Source: Streptomyces caniferus
GTDB lineage: Bacteria > Actinomycetota > Actinomycetes > Streptomycetales > Streptomycetaceae
Length of the DNA stretch: 64,000 nucleotides
Assembly (NCBI RefSeq): GCF_009811555.1
Contig: NZ_BLIN01000004.1
Location: forward strand, 48,450-112,449
Direction: 5' to 3'
The notes beneath the pieces were generated by a model. That model was not told the origin of the DNA, searched no databases, and saw nothing but the letters and a program-made list of their open reading frames with translations. Both the position numbers and the translations under genes were made by a program. Shown one piece after another: positions 14,405 through 23,115 of the stretch; positions within the stretch are counted from its first letter, which is position 1, and each line of letters starts with the position of its first letter.

Positions 14405-15382
14405 ATGAACTCGCCGCTCCGCTCGAACCTGCCGGACAACGCGCTCGTGGTCTTGATCGGGGCCTCCGGCGCCGGGAAGTCCACCCTCGCTGCCACCTGG
14501 CCCGATACCCAGGTTCTCTCCCTCGACGCCCTGCGGGGTGACGTGAGCGACGACCCCGGCTGCCAGGACGCGGACGTCACGAATGATGCCGCCGACGCGC
14601 TGGCTGTCATCCTGGAGCGCCGCATGGCGCGGCGCCTCAACACCGTCATCGACGCGACCAACGTCGAACAGTGGGTGCGAGCCAACCTGATCGCCGCCGC
14701 CAAGCGGCACCAGATGCCCGCCGTCGCGTTGGTCGTCGCCAGCCCGGCCGAGGTCTGCGTCGACCGGCAGAAGCCGAGGCCGGCCAACCGGGCGGTGCCC
14801 GAAGACACCGTCCGCGCCCAGCACAAGGCGATGGTCGCCTCCCACGCGAGCCTCGCGTCGGAGGGCTTCAACCAGGTTCTGTTCGCCGACAGCCTGTACC
14901 GCCTGGAGCCCTACCTGCGGCGCCTGAGCGAGGCCCGCAACGCCGATCTCGGATTGGACGGCAGTGACGGCCTGGGCGACCTCCTCCTCCCCCGCCGCAG
15001 CTTTGGCCCGGAGATCTTGCGCATGTGGCGGTGGAAGCCCGGCTGCGACATCGCGGGTGGTGACCGGGTGGCGGAGATCCGCCTCGGCCAGCAGTACCTC
15101 ACCCTCGCCCTGCGGCAGAACGTCGACGGCAAGGGCGACGTCGGCTTCGACGTCGCCCTGCCCTGCCCGTTCGACCCGGAATGCAAAAGCTACGCGTGGG
15201 CGCCCGCCTACAGCATCAGCTGCCTACATCGGGCGCTCAGCGGCGAGATGGACGGCGACCCGGACACCGTCTGCCCCATCCACGGCGGGTTCGACGACAT
15301 CGACCAGGAGACCGACGACCAGGACGACCCCGAAGGCCGCGCCGACCTGGAGCAGCAGTACGCCGACGCGGTCCGCGCGTGA
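14405..15382 (+). CDS. P-loop kinase (polynucleotide-kinase-like) fusion
   Basis: ATG follows AAGGAGAACGCACCTC. The P-loop GASGAGKST is at residues 19-27. Residues 70-140 include NTVIDATNVEQWVRANLIAAA and a CVDRQKPRPANRAVP lid, matching the AAA_33/PNK-like kinase fold that phosphorylates nucleic acid ends or small molecules. After about residue 180 there is a separate domain with CPFDPECKSYAWAP and a final acidic tail, not typical of simple kinases and possibly metal- or RNA-binding. It has 325 residues. The substrate is unknown. Confidence 0.75.
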   Translation: MNSPLRSNLPDNALVVLIGASGAGKSTLAATWPDTQVLSLDALRGDVSDDPGCQDADVTNDAADALAVILERRMARRLNTVIDATNVEQWVRANLIAAAKRHQMPAVALVVASPAEVCVDRQKPRPANRAVPEDTVRAQHKAMVASHASLASEGFNQVLFADSLYRLEPYLRRLSEARNADLGLDGSDGLGDLLLPRRSFGPEILRMWRWKPGCDIAGGDRVAEIRLGQQYLTLALRQNVDGKGDVGFDVALPCPFDPECKSYAWAPAYSISCLHRALSGEMDGDPDTVCPIHGGFDDIDQETDDQDDPEGRADLEQQYADAVRA

Positions 15383-15571
15383 GCCGCGCCGCCCCCGGGC
15401 CGCACCCGCTCACCCCGGCTGACCTCCCGGCCGGAGACGAGTGGTGGCGGCTGCCCGACCTGCCACCTGCCCATCCAGGGCGGGAGCGCCGGCCTCGCGG
15501 CGCACCGCCGCACCGTCCACACCCACCGCGGCGACCCTCGTACGCCGATCACCGTCCAGCTCAACTACTGA
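15379..15571 (+). pseudogene. Small zinc-finger gene broken by +1 frameshift
   Basis: GTG at 15379 overlaps the preceding stop (GTGA) and reads MSRAAPGPHPLTPADLPAG then DEWWR, after which the frame becomes a run of Pro/Arg. In the next frame, starting at 15452, the sequence reads CPTCHLPIQGGSAGLAAHRR and ends NY-stop at 15571. Removing one base near 15451 joins them into a 63-residue CxxC...H protein of a kind common beside such genes. It is either a true mutation, a sequencing error, or programmed frameshifting. Confidence 0.5.
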
Positions 15572-15581
15572 GGAGACACTC

Positions 15582-15887
15582 ATGGACACCCAGACCCACC
15601 CCCACACCTTCACCGCGCTCGCCGCATGCTTCAGCGCGGACCTCGCCACCTTCATCGCGGAGGGCACGCCGCAGGCCCCCTCCCCGGCCGACTTCATCGA
15701 CTTGATCGACCGCGTCCGGAACGTCCTGGGCAGCGCCAGCCTGGGCAGTCTGCAGGAGGCCGAGGAGGAGCTTGACGCCGCTACCACGTACCTCACCGAC
15801 GCGCTGAACCGCGCCGAGGACGACCAGGCGACGCTCCTGGCCCATGCGCGTACACACCTGCGCAACGCCCTCGAGGCGATCAACTGA
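15582..15887 (+). CDS. Hypothetical helical protein (101 aa)
   Basis: ATG follows GAGGAGACACTC. I take the start at 15582, since the upstream open frame runs through the frameshifted gene. The product is acidic and helical, with no Cys apart from one near residue 15 and no membrane span. The pattern DFIDLIDRVRNVLG, then AEEELDAATTYLTDALNRAE, suggests a helical hairpin. No family recognised. Confidence 0.65.
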   Translation: MDTQTHPHTFTALAACFSADLATFIAEGTPQAPSPADFIDLIDRVRNVLGSASLGSLQEAEEELDAATTYLTDALNRAEDDQATLLAHARTHLRNALEAIN

Positions 15888-16082
15888 CAGGCGTTGAGCG
15901 CACTCTGTGCCGCCCCTACCCGCCAAAGCAGAGGTCGGGGCGGTCGCAGTGGCTCCTCAACGCAAGCAACACGAAGGCGACTTCGCGGCAGGAGCTTCCG
16001 CCCGGGACGGCCACCAGGCCGGAAAACCATCGGCCGCCCCGGACCACCCACCCCGTTCGAGACGAGAGAGGGAGAGACCAGT

Positions 16083-16547
16083 ATGGCCTCCACCGGACGC
16101 CTACACGCCCCGGCCCACCCGGGCACCTGGATCCGCGGCATCACCATCAAGCACCCGCACGCCGAGTGCATCGTCGCCGGAGCGAAAACGATCGAGAACC
16201 GCCCGCGGCCCTGGTCCTGGCGAGGCTGGCTGCTCCTCCACGCGAGCCAGAGCATCGACCGCCCCGCCCTGCGCCTGCCGCTGGTCGCCCGTACGATCCG
16301 CGGCCGCGCGCTGGCCACCGGCACCGTGATCGGAGTAGCCCGGCTGACGGGCTGCCACCAGGACCCGGCCGACTCCCTGCGATGCACGCCGTGGGCGGAG
16401 CCCGGCGCGTGGCACCTGGAGCTCTCGGACGTCCAGGCCCTCGCCCTGCCGATCCCCGCGCGCGGGCAGCTCGGACCCTGGAAGCCCACCGAGGAACTGG
16501 TGGCACAGGTGCTCCAACAGTTGCCGAACCTGCGGGCGGCTCGATGA
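16083..16547 (+). CDS. ASCH-domain protein
   Basis: ATG with GGGAGAG upstream, 154 residues. ITIKHPHAECIVAGAKTIENRPR near the start and LLLHASQSIDR after it match the ASCH fold, a PUA-like beta-barrel that binds RNA or modified nucleosides. Members can act as N4-acetylcytidine amidohydrolases (YqfB) or RNA-binding regulators. The Lys and Glu in the AGAKTIENR loop fit the nucleic-acid or catalytic cleft. It is coupled by ATGA to the next gene. Confidence 0.85.
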   Translation: MASTGRLHAPAHPGTWIRGITIKHPHAECIVAGAKTIENRPRPWSWRGWLLLHASQSIDRPALRLPLVARTIRGRALATGTVIGVARLTGCHQDPADSLRCTPWAEPGAWHLELSDVQALALPIPARGQLGPWKPTEELVAQVLQQLPNLRAAR

Positions 16548-16717
16548 ACAGCACCCGGCGCGATGCCGACCACGCCCTCGCCTACCCCGAGCCGGCCGCC
16601 TCGCCGCTCTGGCACCGGCAGGGCCCGCAGCCCCGGCCGCTCACGCCCCAGCAGCAGCGGCGCAACCGCGAACTCCTGGTGCTCACCGATGGTCACGCTG
16701 CCACCCAGCGCACCTAG
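16544..16717 (+). CDS. 57-aa hypothetical protein
   Basis: ATG overlaps the stop of the ASCH gene as ATGA. The product is 57 residues, with a Pro/Gln-rich middle (HRQGPQPRPLTPQQQRRNRE) and a helical end. Translational coupling is the main support. No function can be proposed. Confidence 0.5.
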   Translation: MNSTRRDADHALAYPEPAASPLWHRQGPQPRPLTPQQQRRNRELLVLTDGHAATQRT

Positions 16718-16828
16718 AACACCAACACCACTACCCAGCAGCACCACCCGGAGCGCTGCGCCCGACGCACCTGGCCAGTCGCGCCGCTCCACCGCCTGCT
16801 CCCCATCAGCGAAACGGAGGCGCCCTTC

Positions 16829-17263
16829 ATGCGCCCGACCCACCCGCTCCGCCTGACCTCCTTCGGCTACCTGCACCTGCCGACCGGCCCCGACGGCTCC
16901 CCCGTCCCGCCCGCCGCCGACCGGATCGAGGACGTCCGCGACCGGCTCCGCGACCCGGCCGCAGCCCGCGACATCCTCGACCTCGACGGCCTTGACCCCC
17001 GCGTCCAGGACGTCGTCCTGAACACCCCCGGCGCCCGCGAACTGCTCAACAACCTCGCGGACTACGCGACTCTGCCCGCCGGCCCCCGCCGCATCGCCAT
17101 CGGATGTGCCGGCGGCCGGCACCGTGCCAGCGGCCTTACGGAGCTCCTGGCCCGAGCGCTCCGGGACCGCGGCCGCGAGGTCGAAGTCGAGCACCTCCAC
17201 GTCCATCTGCCACGCGTTCTCAAGACGCCCGCCAGCCCCGACACCGAGCAGGAGACCGCCTGA
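16829..17263 (+). CDS. Stand-alone RapZ C-terminal domain protein
   Basis: ATG follows AACGGAGGCGCC. Over its 144 residues it matches the C-terminal domain of RapZ (YvcJ): SFGYLH at the start, AADRIEDVRDRLRDP in the middle, and GCAGGRHRAS near residue 91. In RapZ this domain binds small RNAs and glucosamine-6-phosphate; the kinase-like N-terminal domain is absent here. Short free versions are common in Streptomyces. The GRHR loop is intact, so ligand or RNA binding is plausible. The stop overlaps the next start as TGATG. Confidence 0.8.
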   Translation: MRPTHPLRLTSFGYLHLPTGPDGSPVPPAADRIEDVRDRLRDPAAARDILDLDGLDPRVQDVVLNTPGARELLNNLADYATLPAGPRRIAIGCAGGRHRASGLTELLARALRDRGREVEVEHLHVHLPRVLKTPASPDTEQETA

Positions 17264-17955
17264 TGATCCGTCGTATGCTCCGCCGCTGCGGCAACGCCCC
17301 CAGCGCCCTGTCTGCCGAGGACCAGGCCGTCGTCGACGCGTTCCGCGCGATGCTCGCCGCCGTGCGCCACCCAGAGCTCTGGACCCCCGGCTGCGCCCAA
17401 GACGTCGCCGTGAAGGTCGGCCCATTCATCGAACGCGCACGCCCCCGTTCCGGCGACGACCACGGCCCCGACCTGATCGCCGTCTCCCTGGCCCACCCCG
17501 ACACCCCGCACGCCGCGGCCTACCTCCACGGCCACAACCTCGGCTACACCGACAAGGGCTGGCTGCGCTGCGAGACGGCCGCGATCCTCGACGTCTGGCA
17601 GCCGGCCTACGCCATGCTCACCCACGCCGCCGCGGACCTGCCCCTTCCCGACGACGTCGGTATGGCCCCCGCTCACTACGGCGTCCACGTCGAAGCCCGA
17701 CGCAGCGACGGCACCTGCTACACGCTGCTCCGCCTCGGGCCCTACACCCAGGTCCGGCACGCCGACCGTGACGCCGCCCGCCTCAACGCCAAGGTGGAAG
17801 GGGAGGCGGACACCGCCACGCCGGGGCTCGCGGCGCGGGCGGTGGCCGCACCGTTCGACGTCAGCGACCGCGCCGCCTACAACGACCCGTACGAGACCGA
17901 CGCCGCTGTGCTCCTGGCGGCCGCCGTCGAAGGGGCGGGTGCCGCGACGGCATAA
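17263..17955 (+). CDS. Hypothetical protein coupled to RapZ-C gene (230 aa)
   Basis: ATG shares a base with the preceding stop (TGATG). The 230-residue soluble protein has an N-terminal helical part (AEDQAVVDAFRAMLAAVRHP) and a beta-rich middle with GYTDKGWLRCETAAIL. No catalytic motif or membrane segment is evident. It ends the small-gene array and is followed by a strong terminator. Confidence 0.65.
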   Translation: MIRRMLRRCGNAPSALSAEDQAVVDAFRAMLAAVRHPELWTPGCAQDVAVKVGPFIERARPRSGDDHGPDLIAVSLAHPDTPHAAAYLHGHNLGYTDKGWLRCETAAILDVWQPAYAMLTHAAADLPLPDDVGMAPAHYGVHVEARRSDGTCYTLLRLGPYTQVRHADRDAARLNAKVEGEADTATPGLAARAVAAPFDVSDRAAYNDPYETDAAVLLAAAVEGAGAATA

Positions 17956-18007
17956 GGGGATCAGGTGTCGACGATCTGGGCACACTGAGAATGTCCAAAC
18001 CTGGCCC

Positions 18008-18056
18008 CACGAAGGCCCGTGCCTCTGCGAGCGATGCAGCGGCACGGGCCTTCGTG
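18008..18056 (+). terminator. Perfect 16-bp terminator ending the small-gene array
   Basis: CACGAAGGCCCGTGCC (18008-18023) pairs perfectly with 18041-18056, followed by CGTTTT. The remainder of 17956-18435 contains no gene I can support; it includes the first CTTTACGGCGTAAAG site. Confidence 0.85.
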
Positions 18057-18340
18057 CGTTTTAGGTGCACGTACGGAGAGTTGAGCCCTCGAGGGCGGGG
18101 CGAGTCGGCCCGCACTGCTACCCCACAGCTGCAAACGGCTTAGCGCGCGCGGGGCAACTAATGGCTGAAACGGTAATTTTCGCCCTCATCGCCCAAAAGG
18201 TGACCGCCAGAACGGGGCCATGCGCGGCCGAACTTGAAGTGGCTGGTGTGACGCGACCTTGATGCGCCTGCCAGGCCGTCAGATCGCCGCACAGGCGATC
18301 CATGTCTACGGATGAGGGGGCTGTGGTGCCACTAGGGCAT

Positions 18341-18355
18341 CTTTACGGCGTAAAG
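18341..18355. promoter_or_regulatory. Candidate centromere/operator site 1 (parS-like)
   Basis: CTTTACGGCGTAAAG, a 15-base palindrome with one central base, 81 bases before parB. Two matching sites lie after parA. It differs from the chromosomal Streptomyces parS (GTTTCACGTGAAAC). Confidence 0.7.
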
Positions 18356-18435
18356 ACCGGGGCTCGGCCCCTTCTGGCGACGGCGGTCGTTAAGCTCCTG
18401 GTCGGAGTCAATCAGCACCATCTCGGGAGCGGTGA

Positions 18436-19605
18436 ATGGCCGGCGCGCAGAACGACGGGCTTTCCGTAGCGGAACGTCGACGTAAGAAGGAAGAGGAGCG
18501 TCGGCGCCTCGAAGCCGAACAGGCCGGTGCCGTCGGCAGTCCGGTAGTTGCTCTCTCGGAGCTCGCGCATAATCCGCGCAACGCACGAGGAAAGCTCGAA
18601 GGCATCGAGGGTCTCGCCGACACGTACGCCACGTCGGGTGTGTTGCAGCCTCTCGCCGTGGTCCCGGTGGCCGTCTTCCGTACGGCGTTCCCGGAGTGCA
18701 GTGACGAGATCGGCGAGGCACGCTATGTGGTCATCGGCGGAAACCGCCGCCTGAGCGCTGCACGTCATGCTGGTCTCAGCGAACTGCCTGTGCTGGTCAA
18801 CACCAGGGCGCAGACGCGCAAGGACATCCTCGTGGCGGCAGCCACAGAGAACCTCGCCCGGGAAGAACTCAAGCCGCTTGAGGAACTGGCGACGATCGAA
18901 GAGCTCAAGGCCGAATTCGGCACTTACGACGCTGTCGCGGCGCAACTGGGTAAGTCCGCAGGGTGGGTCTCTCAGCGCCGACGCCTGCACAACCTTCAGC
19001 CGGAGGTCCGCGAGGCGCTGGAAGCGCGTGCCGACGGCATGACCATCGAGCTGGCTCGGGCGCTCGGCAAAATCAAGGACAGGGACCTGCAACTGCAAGC
19101 GTGGGAAGCCGAGCGTCGCCTGGCGGCCGACCGGGCCGCAGAGCCCAAGCCCAAGAAGGGGCAGAAGGGTGGGGCTTCACAGAAGCCGCGTGCGAAGGTC
19201 CCTGCGCAGGGTCGGCCCGGTGCAGGAGAAGGGGGCCTGGACCAGGAGTCCATCACACGCCGAGAGGCGTGCGCTACGGCCGTCGCAGCAGCTGCTGGTG
19301 ACCTGTGCTGGGTGCAGATCATTGCGATGCAGTCCCCCGCTCTCCCCGATGATGCTGTGGCTCTTGCCGCTCGCTGGCTTACGGATGCAGGTGTCGACGC
19401 GTCTGCGCTCGAACTGCCATCCCTGAGTGATGAAACCGTCGATGTTCAGACGCGCCACCAGACGGTGCTCGCTCTGGCCCTGGCACACTGTGAACTGCAA
19501 ATGACCGACACCGTCACCGGAGACAGCCCCCACGTCCGCGCGTACCTGGACTGGATGGCCTCCTTCGCTGACTACAAGCCGGCCGAGACTGCGTCTACAG
19601 CCTGA
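18436..19605 (+). CDS. parB: ParB-family centromere-binding protein
   Basis: ATG at 18436 with GGGAGC upstream. The 389-residue product has the ParB/Sulfiredoxin fold at about 35-140: a LAHNPRNARG Box I-like segment and GGNRRLSAARHAGL, equivalent to the Box II CTP-binding motif. A helix-turn-helix follows at about 160-185 (YDAVAAQLGKSAGWVSQRRR), then a charged linker rich in Lys and Pro and a C-terminal helical domain for dimerisation. ParB loads at parS and partners with ParA for segregation. Gene order parB-parA is reversed from the usual parAB. Codon choice is slightly less GC-biased than neighbours. Confidence 0.9.
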   Translation: MAGAQNDGLSVAERRRKKEEERRRLEAEQAGAVGSPVVALSELAHNPRNARGKLEGIEGLADTYATSGVLQPLAVVPVAVFRTAFPECSDEIGEARYVVIGGNRRLSAARHAGLSELPVLVNTRAQTRKDILVAAATENLAREELKPLEELATIEELKAEFGTYDAVAAQLGKSAGWVSQRRRLHNLQPEVREALEARADGMTIELARALGKIKDRDLQLQAWEAERRLAADRAAEPKPKKGQKGGASQKPRAKVPAQGRPGAGEGGLDQESITRREACATAVAAAAGDLCWVQIIAMQSPALPDDAVALAARWLTDAGVDASALELPSLSDETVDVQTRHQTVLALALAHCELQMTDTVTGDSPHVRAYLDWMASFADYKPAETASTA

Positions 19606-19619
19606 CCCCGGAGATCCTC

Positions 19620-20471
19620 GTGACTACTGCCCCATCCGCCCTGCCGGAGGACACCGGCAGGAAGACCCGCGTACTGGTGTCGACGAACGGATCCGCAGGC
19701 TCAGGGAAGACGACTTTCGCCAGCGCAGTCGGATATGCAGCTGCGGCACGAGGCAAGAAAGTCTGCTTCCTGCCCATGGACAAGCAACGCGACCTCTCGC
19801 GGCTCTGCGGGTACGACGACCCCGACAGTGACGAGGATCTGCCCACCCTCTATGACGTCCTGGATGGCATCTGCTCGCTCTCCGAGGCTGTGGTGCCTGC
19901 GCTCAACAGCAAGACCAAAGAGGTAATCCCCAATCTCCACCTGGTCCTGGAGTCCAGGAAGCTGGAGCACCTGGAGTACAAGCTCGCAGGGGAGACAGCG
20001 CGCGAGCTCTGGCTCTTCAGGCTTCTTCCCGAACTCCGTGGCCGTTTCGACATCGTCATCGTCGACTGCCCTGGTGACGTGAAGCTCGCGACCATAGGGG
20101 CACTCATCGCCGGAGACGAGATCATCGGCTGCACCAAGTCGCAAGAGAAGGAAGCCCGCGGGCTCACCGAGCTCGAAGACAAGATCACCGAGATTCACAG
20201 GTCCTACGGCCACACCGGAATGCGTGACAGCCTCGACTGGGTGGTCATCGGCGAAGGGGTCTCCAACGCCTCCCAGGGCAAGGTCTACCTGGATATCGAG
20301 GGGCAGCTGCGCGAGGCGTACGGCTCCATCGTGGCGAAGGAGACCGTCAGCGACGACGTGAAGGTCCCGGAGGCGTATACCGCGGCCCAGCCCGTGACCC
20401 TCTACAGCCCCAAGGCCCGTGCCGCGGTGGCGTACACCAAGATCGGACGGCAGATGAAGCTGTACCGCTGA
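19620..20471 (+). CDS. parA: ParA-family ATPase with atypical Walker A
   Basis: GTG at 19620 has CGGAG upstream, 15 bases after parB. The 283-residue protein shows STNGSAGSGKTTFA near residue 21, a switch-I-like segment with Asp, and DIVIVDCPGD near 140 (Walker B). Canonical ParA proteins have a signature Lys (KGGxGKT) five residues before the catalytic Lys; here that position is Ser. The protein still resembles ParA/MinD ATPases overall. Without the signature Lys, dimer-activated hydrolysis may differ. It is followed at once by the twin CTTTACG sites. Confidence 0.85.
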   Translation: MTTAPSALPEDTGRKTRVLVSTNGSAGSGKTTFASAVGYAAAARGKKVCFLPMDKQRDLSRLCGYDDPDSDEDLPTLYDVLDGICSLSEAVVPALNSKTKEVIPNLHLVLESRKLEHLEYKLAGETARELWLFRLLPELRGRFDIVIVDCPGDVKLATIGALIAGDEIIGCTKSQEKEARGLTELEDKITEIHRSYGHTGMRDSLDWVVIGEGVSNASQGKVYLDIEGQLREAYGSIVAKETVSDDVKVPEAYTAAQPVTLYSPKARAAVAYTKIGRQMKLYR

Positions 20472-20479
20472 CCCCCGAT

Positions 20480-20544
20480 CTTTACGTCGTAAAGAAGCCG
20501 GCCCCCGAGCAGATCCCGGGGGTCGGCTTCTTTACGACGTAAAG
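20480..20544. promoter_or_regulatory. Twin parS-like sites embedded in a terminator hairpin
   Basis: CTTTACGTCGTAAAG (20480-20494) and CTTTACGACGTAAAG (20530-20544) are the outer parts of one long inverted repeat; inner arms AAGCCGGCCCCCG and CGGGGGTCGGCTT close a short loop. The whole is a near-perfect stem of over 25 bp, acting as parA terminator and likely ParB or ParA binding site. Confidence 0.75.
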
Positions 20545-20704
20545 ATTGATGACGCGCGCTTACGTGTTCACCGCCCCCCACGGGCGATCACTTTTTGCTG
20601 ACGATCGTGATCGCGCGTACGCCGAACCGGACTCCCCGGCAATGCGCCGTGAGAGTGTGAAAGTCGCTCGCATGACGGGATCGCACCAGGAGGGGCAGCA
20701 GTAC

Positions 20705-22354
20705 GTGACTGTGAAGGGCGGGATGCCGGAGAAACTCGGCCGGGCTCACCGGATCCTGATCGGCGTGGTGATCGCAGGGGCGGCCCTGATCGCGGCCATC
20801 GGCTTCGCCGGCTCCTACGCGGCGGTGCGCGAGCTGGCCCTCAAGAAGGGCTTCGGCTCCTTCGCCTACTTCTTCCCCATCGGCATCGACGCGGGCATCT
20901 GCGTCCTGCTCGCCCTGGATCTGCTGCTGACCTGGATCCGCATGCCCTTCCCGCTGTTGCGGCAGGCAGCGTGGCTGCTGACGGTCGCGACGGTGGCGTT
21001 CAACGGCGCTGCGGCCTGGCCGGACGTGCTCGGCGTGGGGATGCATGCCGTCATCCCGGTGCTGTTCGTCGTCACCGTCGAGGCCGCCCGGCATGCCGTC
21101 GGGCGGATCACCGACATCACGGCGGACAAGCACATGGAGGGTGTGCGGATCACGCGCTGGCTGCTGTCGCCCGTCCCGACCTTCCTGTTGTGGCGGCGGA
21201 TGAAGCTGTGGGAGCTGCGGTCCTACGACGCGGTGATCAAGCTGGAGCAGGAGCGGCTGGTGTACCAGGCGCGTCTGCGTTCGCGGTTCGGGCGGGGTTG
21301 GCGCCGTAAGGCTCCCGTGGAGTCCCTGATGCCCCTGCGGCTCGCCCGGTACGGCGTACCGCTGGTGAAGACCGCACCGGCTGGTCTCGCCGCGGCGGGC
21401 ATCGAGACTCCGATTGAGGACCTGGCGGACCAGGCTCCCGCCGAGCTGGCATCGGCCGATGACCCCCAGTACTCCCCCGGCGCACCCGCATACACCACCG
21501 AACTGGCCGGCCGCCGGGACGAGGGGACCAGCCCAGCAGCCGCAGTCGTCAGCGCGAGGGAGACGCCCGAGCCGACAGTCGGCACCGCTGATCTAGCCGA
21601 AGCCTTCCGCGCCTACCTCGCGCTGAACGGCAGCCACCCCAACTCTCGGCAATTCGCCCTGTACCTCGCCGACGCTGGCATCACCGACCCAGAGACAGAC
21701 GGCCCGCTTCCCGAAGCCACGCTTCGTCCCGCCCTGCAAGAGCTGCGCCGGGAACACCCCGCCGCGACTGGTGGTGCCATGGACGTGGTCGACCCCAAGC
21801 CTGAGCCTGAGCAGTGGCAGGTTTCCGGTACCGGCCAGCCCACGTACAGGAGCCTGGTCGAGCACGAGCCGGCCAGCCCCGCGCCAGCCCCTTCAGCCCC
21901 GCTTCCGGAACCGGTGGCCACAGCGTCGGCCACCGGAGGGCAGGATGCGCAGCATCCGGATTCCTCGGCCACTGGACAGGGCGCGAGCGGTAAGACAGAC
22001 GTCGCGGCTTCAGATCGACCGCCAACGATCCCGCCCTCGCGCGTGCCCGAGACCACCGGCCAGCCTGAACTGTGGGAGACCGCCTCTCAGGACACCGGTG
22101 AGGCCACAGCGCGAAAGCTGCAAGCGGAGCAGCAAGAGCTCGACCCCGAGGAGCAGAGGATCGAGCAGGTGGTGCAATGGCTGATCGAGGCGGAGGCCAC
22201 CGGTAAGAAGCTGTCTGGTGCAGAGGTTGCTCGTCGACTGGAAGTAGCCCCGCGAACGGGCCAGCGCGCGGTCGCCGCGGCCAAGGAGGTCAAGCAGGCT
22301 CGCGAGCGACAGCAGGGCCGGTCGCATCTGAGGTCGGTCACCCACCGCATGTGA
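20705..22354 (+). CDS. DUF2637 membrane protein (Spd-like)
   Basis: I prefer GTG at 20705 because AGGAGGGG lies nine bases before it; the frame is open to an ATG at 20549 next to the parS-like site. The 549-residue product has four hydrophobic spans in the first 150 residues (ILIGVVIAGAALIAAIGFAG, then AYFFPIGIDAGICVLLALDLL and two more), the hallmark of DUF2637, a family found on Streptomyces plasmids near transfer and partition genes. A long Pro/Ala-rich linker leads to a helical domain with a winged-helix-like end (EVARRLEVAPRTGQRAVAAA). This suggests a membrane-tethered DNA-binding protein, possibly anchoring the replicon. Confidence 0.75.
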   Translation: MTVKGGMPEKLGRAHRILIGVVIAGAALIAAIGFAGSYAAVRELALKKGFGSFAYFFPIGIDAGICVLLALDLLLTWIRMPFPLLRQAAWLLTVATVAFNGAAAWPDVLGVGMHAVIPVLFVVTVEAARHAVGRITDITADKHMEGVRITRWLLSPVPTFLLWRRMKLWELRSYDAVIKLEQERLVYQARLRSRFGRGWRRKAPVESLMPLRLARYGVPLVKTAPAGLAAAGIETPIEDLADQAPAELASADDPQYSPGAPAYTTELAGRRDEGTSPAAAVVSARETPEPTVGTADLAEAFRAYLALNGSHPNSRQFALYLADAGITDPETDGPLPEATLRPALQELRREHPAATGGAMDVVDPKPEPEQWQVSGTGQPTYRSLVEHEPASPAPAPSAPLPEPVATASATGGQDAQHPDSSATGQGASGKTDVAASDRPPTIPPSRVPETTGQPELWETASQDTGEATARKLQAEQQELDPEEQRIEQVVQWLIEAEATGKKLSGAEVARRLEVAPRTGQRAVAAAKEVKQARERQQGRSHLRSVTHRM

Positions 22355-22369
22355 CCGACCGGCCGTGTC

Positions 22370-23075
22370 GCCGAGCCACAGCATCGGCCACGGCCGGCAC
22401 GCGTCACAGGGCCACGGCGGGCCGTGGCCGATAGGCCGACGAACCTCGCTCCATCGAATCGGCCATGGCCGATCGGCGCCGTGGCCGATGGCCGATAGCC
22501 GAAGTGCCGGAGTCGGCCACACACCCGCGCACGGATGTCCCCATGACCACACCTCGCCCCGCGGCGCACCTGCCGGGTATCCGACGAGGGTAAGCATCCG
22601 GGTATCCGCTCTGCGCATGGCGCAGTACCCATCGGCCACCCCAGCCAGCTCCTCACCGCCGCATGCCGCGCGACGGCACACCAGCCAAATGAACCCCCAA
22701 GTCGAACGGCGGCTGCCTCCGCCCATACCCGCCCGCGGTCGTACCCTCGCCACGGACCCGCTTGCGGAGTTGGCTGAAGCGTCTGCCGGCAGCTGACCGG
22801 TCATGCCGTTGCCGACGGGGGCCTGGCCGATCCGCCTCGTTACCGATCCGGATCCCCAACCGGCCATGAGCCACCGGCCACGACGCGCGGTCAATCGGCC
22901 ACGGCCGGCCACCCCGTGGCCGATGGCCGAAATCCCGGAGTCGGTCATCGGCCACGGCCGCATCGTGGCCGATGTACTCGACGGCCATCGGCCACGCCGC
23001 AGGCGGGCCCGTCCAACTCGGGGACCTGCGGGTATTCGCTGCGGGGTAAGCAAGTGGGTAATCGGGCGGTGCCGG
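22370..23075. repeat. Palindrome/iteron block 1 (non-coding)
   Basis: About 700 bases without a supported gene. It holds well over ten copies of half-sites TGGCCGA/TCGGCCA, often joined as TCGGCCATGGCCGA, dense at 22384-22520 and 22855-23000. CGGGTATCCG occurs at 22574 and 22599, with GGGTAAGCATC between, and variants CGGGTATTCG and GGGGTAAGCA at 23029-23052. Closely similar blocks lie at 57.77-58.09 kb and 58.5-58.8 kb. Possible origin, centromere or transfer locus. Confidence 0.75.
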
Positions 23076-23115
23076 GACCGCGGGTGCGAATCAGGTGCTG
23101 ACGGCCAGCCGGAGG

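Noticed and set aside
18163..18262. 33-codon frame before parB
   Set aside because: No ribosome site, sits between a terminator and the parS-like site, composition not coding-like.
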